Shown here: positions 57,425 to 64,000 of the stretch, one piece after another
Layout: each line of letters opens with the position of its first letter
How positions within the stretch are numbered: position 1 is the first letter of the stretch
From: Bacteroidales bacterium
GTDB taxonomy: Bacteria; Bacteroidota; Bacteroidia; Bacteroidales; VadinHA17
Reading direction: 5' to 3'
Assembly: GCA_029210565.1 (NCBI GenBank)
Contig: JARGFQ010000007.1
Span: forward strand, 62,001-126,000
DNA: 64,000 nt
The notes under the pieces: generated by a model
Told to the model about the DNA's origin: nothing
What the model saw: only the letters and a program-made list of their open reading frames with translations
Databases searched by the model: none
Position numbers and translations under genes: made by a program

Positions 57425-59038
57425 TCATTCAAGGATCACCTTCTCCTTTTTCGGATATTTGACGCTGTAGGTGAGTATTATCTCCTCCGTCTGACGCGGT
57501 TCTACCGTAAGATCCCAGACTATCTCGCCGGTGGTGACATTGTGGTTTCCTCCGGTAAGCTCGACGGCCTCAACGGTGATGTCACTGTTCTGCGGGAGGG
57601 GTAGCTGATCGCGCAGCTTCACGCTGACGGAACGGTTTTTTGTGTTGCGCAGGGAGATGAGAAAAGAGAGGGTCTCGACCCTGTTGGAGCCAATTAGTCT
57701 CTGTGAGGTATAGTCGGTCCTGCGCTCACGCTTAACGGTGATACTGTTGTCGGCGCCGAGTGAGACGGGCAGTGTATCGGTCAGCTCGGCGGTGTTGATG
57801 TAGCCCTTGCCGGTGAAGGTGTTGCTGAAGTAGATGTTTGACTCGCCCGGCAGCAGGTTGTATTTCTCCCAGTAGGTGAGATAGCCCATCAGGTAGGCAG
57901 ATGTGGACAGCTTGGGGGTTGCTGCGTAGCTGTAGGTGGCGGGAGCGGTAAGCCTCTGAAGCTCCACCATCTCCGTTTTGCCTCCCGATTTGATTGTTTG
58001 CGGCACGTTGACGTCGAAGCTGAAGCTGATGTTCGATTCGCTGACGGTGACGGGAAGCGGTGCGCTCTCAGCCTCCATCATGATGGCATCATTCGCTTTC
58101 TTCTCCCGGGCCGGGGGCATCGATTTTGCTCCCCGTACAACAACCACCTCGTTGAGCTGTGAATAGGCCATTGGCCGGTAGAAATCGATGAACCACGGAT
58201 TGAGTCCCGGCAGTGCACCTGCAGTCATGGGTGAGGCGTTGGAGAGACTCACCTTCACATCCTTCCAGTCGATGCCGCTGTTCTGCCAGATGCCGGCCTT
58301 GTATATTATGGTGGCCGGATCGGCTATGTCATCCACCCTGATATCATATGAAGGCCGCCATCCTGCGTTCATGACTACGTACGAGAGCTTCAGCCTGCCC
58401 GTCGCCGGTTTGGTGCCTGTCACCGTGACGAGGATCTCTCCGGTGGGCATCTTGGAAAAATCGACAGAGGCGGCGAGCTGCTTCTCCAGCTTCTGCTTCT
58501 CCTCCTCAAATTCCTCTATGACTCTTCTCTTTTTCAGCACCGCCCTCTTTACAGTCTCGGTATTTGATGAGTAGATGTCGAGCAGGGCCCTGAGCTGTTC
58601 CGGGGTGATGGCCGATTTGTTGGTGACAACATCGTAATTCGACTTCAAAAAGAGCTCCTTCTCCATGAGAATATCCACCCCTGTCTTCTCATCCTCTATC
58701 TTCAGCTCCAGCTCTTTGATCCTGTCGCGCAGCTCACTGATTGATTCTGCCTCGTCGGGGTTCTCGAGATAGTTATTCCGGTGACTCACACCCATTATCA
58801 TGAAGCCGCCCTCGCCCCTGACCTGTATACTGTTGGGATCAATATATGGAGAGAGACCGCCGACAACGAAATCGACCGTCTCCGCCCCGATACTCGCCGG
58901 GATCTCACCGTAGAGCTGGGCCCCCTGCCTGAAGACCGTCACGTGGGTGACCGGACACTGTACATATTTCTCCTGGCCCTCGATGGCCGATGCCGAAAGG
59001 GCAAGCACAAGAATGGTTACCAATAGATACTTCTTCAT
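57425..59038 (-). CDS. DUF4139 (MuiA-like) exported protein
   Basis: 537 residues from ATG 59038; a TTG three codons upstream is not needed. Signal peptide MKKYLLVTILVLALSASAIEG. An N-terminal DUF4140-like strand region (VTHVTVFRQGAQLYGEI), a coiled coil about residues 95-205, then DUF4139 (LKLSYVVMNAGWRPSYDIRV, PGESNIYFSNTFTGKGYINT, EIVWDLTVEPRQTEEIILTY). Family members are called mucoidy-inhibitor-like; their function is unknown. It is probably periplasmic. Confidence 0.88.
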   Translation of the reverse strand: MKKYLLVTILVLALSASAIEGQEKYVQCPVTHVTVFRQGAQLYGEIPASIGAETVDFVVGGLSPYIDPNSIQVRGEGGFMIMGVSHRNNYLENPDEAESISELRDRIKELELKIEDEKTGVDILMEKELFLKSNYDVVTNKSAITPEQLRALLDIYSSNTETVKRAVLKKRRVIEEFEEEKQKLEKQLAASVDFSKMPTGEILVTVTGTKPATGRLKLSYVVMNAGWRPSYDIRVDDIADPATIIYKAGIWQNSGIDWKDVKVSLSNASPMTAGALPGLNPWFIDFYRPMAYSQLNEVVVVRGAKSMPPAREKKANDAIMMEAESAPLPVTVSESNISFSFDVNVPQTIKSGGKTEMVELQRLTAPATYSYAATPKLSTSAYLMGYLTYWEKYNLLPGESNIYFSNTFTGKGYINTAELTDTLPVSLGADNSITVKRERRTDYTSQRLIGSNRVETLSFLISLRNTKNRSVSVKLRDQLPLPQNSDITVEAVELTGGNHNVTTGEIVWDLTVEPRQTEEIILTYSVKYPKKEKVILE

Positions 59039-59135
59039 AATTGTCAATTTTGTATAAAGGTATTCAAAAAGTGTGATCCGGTAAAAACTGCAGATATCGT
59101 GCCATGTTCATAAAGGGGAGAAGCAGTCCCCTTAA

Positions 59136-59229
59136 GCCTCAGGCTGATGACACCCGCAGCGACAAACAAAAGGGGAGTGTCAGAGCTGATCCGCCTCAGG
59201 CTGATGACACCCGCAGCGACAAAAAAAGG
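59136..59229. repeat. 57-bp direct repeat downstream of the sigma factor gene
   Basis: GCCTCAGGCTGATGACACCC, followed by GCAGCGACAAA and an A-run leading to AGGGGAG, occurs at 59136 and again at 59193. Nearby AAGGGGA/TCCCCTT arms (59113-59133) suggest the duplicated unit includes a terminator-like stem. Confidence 0.75.
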
Positions 59230-59253
59230 GGAGGACCAGACCTGTTCCTCCCC
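59221..59253 (-). terminator. Terminator of the ECF-type sigma factor gene
   Basis: Stem GGGGAGGA (59228-59235) with TCCTCCCC (59246-59253); in the minus direction it is followed by seven T. Confidence 0.75.
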
Positions 59254-59287
59254 GCTGTGTTAACTCCTGAATAAAATAAACCTAAAA

Positions 59288-59794
59288 CTAACCGTTGTAA
59301 TCCTTGAGAACACTCATGAGCTTCTGCCTTGCAAAGAAGATGCGGCTCTTTACCGTTCCCAGCTTGAGGCCCAGCTCCTCCGATATCTCCTCATACTTGT
59401 AACCTTCAATGTGCATCCGGAAGGGACGACGGTAGTCGTCGTGCAGCGCATCGATGGCCTTCTCTATCTCGTTACCGGCGTAGGACGACTCGGGAGAGAT
59501 GCTTCCCTTCTCAGACGGCAGGTTGATGTAGTACAGCTCGCTGGTGCCGTCCATCATAGTGTTCTCCCTCATCTTGCGACGATAATTGTTGATGAAGGTG
59601 TTTTTCATTATCGTGAAGACCCAGGCCTTCAGATTTGTGGCATCTACAAATTTATCCTGATTCTGTATGGCTTTCAGGAAGGTGTCCTGAACAAGGTCAA
59701 GGGCGTTATCTCTGTCGAGTGTCAGACTGAGGGCGTACTTCTGAAGATTGCCCTTCAAATCTATTATGCTTGTATTGAATTGCTGTGCAGTCAT
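59288..59794 (-). CDS. ECF-type RNA polymerase sigma factor
   Basis: 168 residues. Region 2: NALDLVQDTFLKAIQNQDKF and LKAWVFTIMKNTFINNYRRK. Region 4: LHDDYRRPFRMHIEGYKYEE and LGLKLGTVKSRIFFARQKLM. It is short, with no region 3, as in ECF sigma factors. No anti-sigma gene is adjacent, which is common for this Bacteroidota type. It has its own standard promoter and terminator. Its target promoters are not evident. Confidence 0.92.
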   Translation of the reverse strand: MTAQQFNTSIIDLKGNLQKYALSLTLDRDNALDLVQDTFLKAIQNQDKFVDATNLKAWVFTIMKNTFINNYRRKMRENTMMDGTSELYYINLPSEKGSISPESSYAGNEIEKAIDALHDDYRRPFRMHIEGYKYEEISEELGLKLGTVKSRIFFARQKLMSVLKDYNG

Positions 59795-59819
59795 TTCTCT
59801 GTTTTTTCATTTGTTGCAA

Positions 59820-59850
59820 CAAAGTTAAACACAAAAAAAAGGATATGCAA
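59820..59850 (-). promoter_or_regulatory. Sigma factor gene promoter
   Basis: Minus strand TTG (59850-59848), 20 nt, TAACTTTG (59827-59820). Confidence 0.75.
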
Positions 59851-60307
59851 ATCCGAATATCTTAATATCTTAATATAGGGCAGTAATCACAAAATTTTCT
59901 AAGCAATAAACAACAGTTTATCAGGCTTATAAGGTATGTATGTCTAAATTAGGATCTTCAGGTATTTTTTTCTGCCGGCTCTTTCCTGGGCCGGATAACT
60001 GCCTTTGCCGGAGGGGACAACCTCCGGCCTCTGAAAGTGGAGGGTCCGCATTCCCGTGCCCCGGCCCTTCGTGGAGCGACGGTTCGAAGCCGCCCGCCAA
60101 CGGCCCCCTCCGGAGTGGAAAGCTCGCAGCCGCCAGCCTGGCATCCTCGGGTGTGGATGCCTCTATCCCCCGGCCCCGGCCCTTCGTGGAGCGACGACCC
60201 GCAGCTGCCAGAGACGACCCATACCGGAATGCGGTCCCTGGTTATCTCTATACTGGCCGCGGGGAAGCAGGAGGGGGCATTGATACTTTTAATTATATTT
60301 ACAAAAA
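59851..60307. other. Intergenic region with GC-rich patch
   Basis: No gene is supported. The left part is AT-rich; from about 60000 to 60250 it becomes very GC-rich, unlike its neighbours, and contains a 23-bp exact repeat. Short ORFs here have no family features. Confidence 0.5.
60059..60196. repeat. 23-bp direct repeat in GC-rich patch
   Basis: The sequence starting CCCCGGCCCTTCGTGGAGCG is present at 60059-60081 and again at 60174-60196, 115 bp apart, within DNA of unusual composition. Confidence 0.8.
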
Positions 60308-60316
60308 ATGATTTTT

Positions 60317-61129
60317 ATGGAAATCAAGGAATATCCTGCGGGAACGACAGCTGTTTACAGTTTTGATGCAATCGAAAGCCCAAAGGCGGTCATACTCCTG
60401 GTTCACGGATTGGGAGAGTATACCGGCCGCTACAACGACTGGGCCTCACGCTTTAATCAGAAAAGATTGGCTGTCAGGGCTTTTGATCTGCCGGGTCACG
60501 GCCATTCAGGCGGCAGTAGAGGAGTGATTCCTTCAATGGAGAAGGTTTATGCTACCTTAAATATAATTATTTCAGAGATAAACTCCGAACATCCCGGTGT
60601 GCCCCTCTTCCTTTACGGTCACAGCCTCGGGGGAGGCATCGTGCTCAACTACCTTGTAAGGCACAGCCCGGTGGTAACAGGAGCCATTGTAACCTCACCC
60701 TGGATCTACCTGTCCGAGACGCCGCCAAAGGCGAAGGTAGTCCTGGCAAAACTGATGAAGAAGATCATGCCCGGGTTGACACAGCCGTCGGGACTGAAGA
60801 CGGAGTATCTCTCACGCGAGCCCGGCGTGGCCGGCCGGTACAATGATGATCCCCTGGTGCACGGACTGATATCAGTGGGACTATACTCCGCCGTGACCGA
60901 TGCTGGCGCAGAGACGGTCAGCCGTGCCGCTGAGATCAGGGTGCCGTTGCTTCTTGCTCACGGCCGCGATGACATGATCATCTCACCCGCGGGTTCCGTC
61001 AGGGTGGCCGAGGCAGCACCGAAGGCTACGCTGAAGCTGTGGGAGGGGGGCTACCACGAACTTCACAATGACATTCTGCGGCATGATCACTTCGACTTCA
61101 TAATTGAGTGGATCGATACATTGATATAA
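60317..61129 (+). CDS. Alpha/beta hydrolase, monoacylglycerol lipase type
   Basis: 270 residues from ATG 60317; another ATG nine bases upstream is possible. HGLGEYTGRYNDWA oxyanion region, nucleophile Ser103 in GHSLGG, acid in AHGRDDMIIS, and His in GGYHELHND. The serine aminopeptidase/MGL-like family hydrolyses monoglycerides or similar esters in the cytoplasm. It is followed after 12 nt by the GSCFA gene and is probably co-transcribed with it. Confidence 0.88.
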   Translation: MEIKEYPAGTTAVYSFDAIESPKAVILLVHGLGEYTGRYNDWASRFNQKRLAVRAFDLPGHGHSGGSRGVIPSMEKVYATLNIIISEINSEHPGVPLFLYGHSLGGGIVLNYLVRHSPVVTGAIVTSPWIYLSETPPKAKVVLAKLMKKIMPGLTQPSGLKTEYLSREPGVAGRYNDDPLVHGLISVGLYSAVTDAGAETVSRAAEIRVPLLLAHGRDDMIISPAGSVRVAEAAPKATLKLWEGGYHELHNDILRHDHFDFIIEWIDTLI

Positions 61130-61141
61130 TATAATGTCCAC

Positions 61142-62119
61142 ATGGAACTGAAAACAGCGGTTCCGCTTCCCGCTTCGGATGCAGGGATCACCTATGATAC
61201 CCCGGTGATGTTCCTTGGCTCATGCTTTGCCAACGAGATCGGCTACCGGATGGCAGCAGGCAAGCTGAAGGTTATGACCAACCCCCACGGCACACTCTTC
61301 AATCCCTTCTCGGTGGCAGGCGCCATAGACAGGTTCGTGTCAGCTCATGTTTATACCGCAGACGACATATACCTTCACCAGAACAGGTACATGAGCCTGG
61401 ACCATCACACAGCCTTCTCATCATATGACCGCGATGTGCTGACTGAAAGACTCAATGAGACCAGCCGGGCTGCCTCCTCGCTCATCAGGGAAGCTTCGTT
61501 CCTGTTTGTCACCTTCGGCACATCCTATATCTATACTCTCAGGGAGAGCGGCGCCATCGTGGCAAATTGCCACAAGCTGCCGTCAGGACTCTTTGAAAGG
61601 CGGCAGGCCTCCTGGCAGGAGATCGCCGACAGATGGCGCGGGACGCTCGACCGCCTTGCAGAGCTGAACCCCTCCCTGAAGATATGGCTCACCGTCAGTC
61701 CTGTCCGCCACCTCAGTGACGGTGCTCACGCCAACCAGCTGAGCAAGGCTCATCTGCTGCTGGCTGTGGAGGAGCTGCTGTCACACCCTTCGGTGACAGG
61801 ATATTTCCCGGCCTATGAGATATTCATGGATGAACTGCGCGATTACCGCTTTTACGGCACTGACATGGTGCATCCCTCGGAGACAGCCATCGACTACATC
61901 TGGGGAAAATTCACTTCGGTATTTATTGACAGTCCCACACTCAGGCTCTGGAGCGAGGCTGCCCGTATAACCCGAGCCAGGGGCCACCGTATCTCTGGTG
62001 GTAAGCGCGAGACGGCGCCTTTTGCAACCGCCATGCTTGAAAGGATAAGCGACCTGAGAAGCAGGGCACCTTACATAGACCTGGAGGCAGAGGAGAAATA
62101 TTTCAGGGGCCTGATGTAA
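61142..62119 (+). CDS. GSCFA-domain protein
   Basis: 325 residues. The name-giving GSCFA motif is at residues 26-30 (PVMFLGSCFANEIGYRM), followed by NPHGTLFNPFSV, VTFGTSYIYTLRESG and a late YGTDMVHPSETAIDYIW. The fold is GDSL/SGNH-like, with Ser27 and the DxxH near the C-terminus as plausible catalytic residues. The substrate is unknown. Confidence 0.88.
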   Translation: MELKTAVPLPASDAGITYDTPVMFLGSCFANEIGYRMAAGKLKVMTNPHGTLFNPFSVAGAIDRFVSAHVYTADDIYLHQNRYMSLDHHTAFSSYDRDVLTERLNETSRAASSLIREASFLFVTFGTSYIYTLRESGAIVANCHKLPSGLFERRQASWQEIADRWRGTLDRLAELNPSLKIWLTVSPVRHLSDGAHANQLSKAHLLLAVEELLSHPSVTGYFPAYEIFMDELRDYRFYGTDMVHPSETAIDYIWGKFTSVFIDSPTLRLWSEAARITRARGHRISGGKRETAPFATAMLERISDLRSRAPYIDLEAEEKYFRGLM

Positions 62120-62272
62120 CAAAAGCGATTAATAATTGAACTTTCTCTGTTTTGTATTGTTTTGTTGCAGAAAATGTGAACAAAATATGACTTGCACCTG
62201 GGAAGCCTAATATTGTGAATCGAATAAGAAATTTCCTGCAAGTGCCATAAAAACAATAAATTATATTAACAG

Positions 62273-64000
62273 ATGAAGAAATTTTCTATAGTATTGTTAT
62301 TAACGCTGATGTTCGCTGACCTGCTGGGACAGGGAGGAGGCGGGGTGATCCGAGGCCAGGTGGTCGACGCAACCAGCAACGAACCAGTACCCTTTGCCAG
62401 CGTTGTGATCTGGAACACCACCACGGGTGCGATGACTGACTTCGACGGCAATTTCCTGTTTACCGGTGTTACTCCCGGTTTTGTGGAGATCAGGGTGTCA
62501 TCAGTGGGCTATAAGACATACATCTCCGAAGCGGTGATGGTCACCAACAGCAACGAGGTCAACCTGACTGTACCCCTTGAAGTGACCGTCGTGGAGGTGG
62601 AAGATGTTGTGGTGAGGCCTTCGCCGTTCCGCAAGTCTGTGGAGAGCCCGGTGTCGGCACGCATTATCGGCATACAGGAGATAGAGCTCAATCCCGGTGG
62701 TAACCGTGACATATCCAGGGTCATACAGTCGTTCCCCGGCGTAGCCTCCACACCTGCTTTCAGGAATGATGTCATCGTCAGGGGTGGTGGTCCCAATGAG
62801 AACCGGTTCTTCATCGATAATGTAGAGATCCCTTACCTGAACCACTTTTCAACACAGGGTTCTTCCGGGGGCCCTACAGGGATCATTAACATCGACTTCG
62901 TAAGGTCTGTCGATTTTCTTTCCGGCGCTTTCCCTGCCTCCAGGGGGAATGCCCTCAGTTCGGTGATGGATTTTTCGCTGATTGACGGCAACAGGGAGAA
63001 GAGAACGCTGAGGGCTACGGTCGGAGCCTCCGATATTGGCCTTACATATAACGGACCTGCCGGTGAGCGCAGCTCGCTGATAGTATCTGCCCGAAGGTCA
63101 TATCTGCAGTTTCTCTTCGGGGTGATAGGTCTTCCATTTCTACCCACCTACACCGATTTTCAGTTCAAATACAAGGTGAAGTTTGATCAGAAGAACGAGC
63201 TGACGGTTCTGGGCATCGGGGCCGATGACGACTTCAGGCTTAACCTCGATGCCAATGAGACGGAGTACCAGCGCTATATCCTGGGGTACATCCCTACCCA
63301 GGAGCAGTACAGCTACACTGTGGGAGCCGTCTACAGGCACTTCCGCACCAACGGGTCAGACATGGTTGTCCTGAGCCGCAACTACCTGAATAACACGCAG
63401 TACAAGTACTTGGATAACAATGATTCAGATCCTGACAATAAGATATTTGATTATCAGAGTGGCGAAGGGGACATCCGCCTCAGGTACGAGCGCACCGTCG
63501 TCTGGCCGAACAGCCTCAGGGTCAGCTACGGTGCCGGCACGGAGATGTCGCGTTACCGCAATGACACCTACAGGCAGTTTTTTGCCGGCAATTCCCTCAG
63601 TGAAGAGGAGTACAGCACCAACCTGGTTTTCTTCAAGTATGCGGCATTCGGGCAGGTAAGCCGTGCCTTTCTTGATGAGAAGCTGAGACTCTCCTTCGGT
63701 GTTCGCACTGATGCCAACAGCTTTTCGCCGGAGATGGCAAATCCCCTTGCCCAGATATCACCGCGCTTCTCGGCATCTTATACCCTCACGGAAAATCTCA
63801 ACCTGAACTTCAGTACGGGTCGGTACTACCAGCTGCCACCCTATACCGCGCTGGGGCTGAAAGACAATGATGGCAACTTCGTGAACAGGGAAAGCGGACT
63901 GAAATATCTTGCTGCCGATCACCTTGTGGCAGGATTTGAGATCATCCCCAAAGAGATGTTGCAGTTCACCCTTGAGGGTTTTTACAAGAGTTACACTGAC
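62273..64000 (+). CDS. TonB-dependent receptor with carboxypeptidase-like N-terminal domain (partial)
   Basis: 576 residues to the right edge, frame open. Signal peptide MKKFSIVLLLTLMFADLLGQ, a CarboxypepD_reg-like domain (IRGQVVDATSNEPVPFASVV, GFVEIRVSSVGYKTY), then a TonB plug (RDISRVIQSFPGVAST, VIVRGGGPNENRFFIDNVEI) and the first strands of the outer-membrane barrel. It imports a bulky nutrient or metal complex with TonB energy; the ligand is unknown. No SusD partner is visible upstream. Confidence 0.9.
   Translation, partial: MKKFSIVLLLTLMFADLLGQGGGGVIRGQVVDATSNEPVPFASVVIWNTTTGAMTDFDGNFLFTGVTPGFVEIRVSSVGYKTYISEAVMVTNSNEVNLTVPLEVTVVEVEDVVVRPSPFRKSVESPVSARIIGIQEIELNPGGNRDISRVIQSFPGVASTPAFRNDVIVRGGGPNENRFFIDNVEIPYLNHFSTQGSSGGPTGIINIDFVRSVDFLSGAFPASRGNALSSVMDFSLIDGNREKRTLRATVGASDIGLTYNGPAGERSSLIVSARRSYLQFLFGVIGLPFLPTYTDFQFKYKVKFDQKNELTVLGIGADDDFRLNLDANETEYQRYILGYIPTQEQYSYTVGAVYRHFRTNGSDMVVLSRNYLNNTQYKYLDNNDSDPDNKIFDYQSGEGDIRLRYERTVVWPNSLRVSYGAGTEMSRYRNDTYRQFFAGNSLSEEEYSTNLVFFKYAAFGQVSRAFLDEKLRLSFGVRTDANSFSPEMANPLAQISPRFSASYTLTENLNLNFSTGRYYQLPPYTALGLKDNDGNFVNRESGLKYLAADHLVAGFEIIPKEMLQFTLEGFYKSYTD

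Noticed and set aside
60085..60100. GGTTCGAA resembling a tRNA T-loop
   Set aside because: No cloverleaf can be drawn around it; it lies in the GC-rich repeat patch.

Overview
The window reads as chromosomal DNA of a Bacteroidota bacterium, most likely an uncultured member of the Bacteroidales. The evidence is the type IX secretion translocon protein SprA, a cargo protein with a type IX C-terminal sorting tail, the LpxC-FabZ fusion, the futalosine-route gene mqnC, GSCFA, DUF4837 and DUF4139 proteins, and promoters of the TTG-N19/21-TAnnTTTG type. I saw no insertion sequence, phage gene, CRISPR array, rRNA or tRNA.

Layout. (1) 1-9.9 kb: two very large divergent secreted repeat proteins, one cut by the left edge. 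(2) 10-12 kb: a flavin-reductase-like protein, an OsmC-like protein and a methyltransferase, all on the minus strand. Two of these have decayed duplications of their own 3' ends just downstream. (3) 12.3-27.3 kb: an accessory island with an HMA-AraC type regulator, KaiC, two KaiB proteins, a PAS protein, an M1 peptidase, several tiny membrane proteins, a cupin-like protein, an OmpA/glycine-zipper lipoprotein, a CheB-CheR-PAS fusion, a second PAS protein, a lipoprotein, a YunG-like protein and small barrel proteins. (4) 27.4-31 kb: an M49 peptidase and a gamma-glutamyltransferase. (5) 31.2-56.5 kb: mostly housekeeping genes: M23 peptidase, dxr, rseP, tatA, mqnC, pdxA-ruvA-sprA, gcvH, rimP-nusA-infB, an HD phosphohydrolase and lpxD-lpxC/fabZ-lpxA. 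(6) 56.5-64 kb: a gene-free structured stretch, a DUF4139 protein, an ECF-type sigma factor, a GC-rich repeat patch, a lipase, a GSCFA protein and a TonB-dependent receptor cut by the right edge.

The main discovery is a repeated regulatory architecture inside the island. Five promoters carry TGTGAATTRTRTAA, then exactly 16 nt, then TGTAA, then exactly 26 nt, then TTTG (TTTC in one) at the end of a TAnnTTTG-like -7 element. They sit before kaiC, a small stress-type membrane-protein operon, the OmpA lipoprotein and a Thivi_2564-type protein (a divergent pair), and a lipoprotein. This points to one regulon, controlled by an unidentified activator or alternative sigma factor, joining Kai-type signalling, envelope proteins and PAS/CheBR sensors. 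The sensors have no histidine kinase or receiver domain within the window, so output must come from elsewhere.

Other notable points are a chimeric gene joining half a beta-barrel to an unrelated cytoplasmic-looking domain (19903-20775), repeated 3'-end tandem duplications, and a 34-bp perfect palindrome containing two DnaA-box-like sequences.
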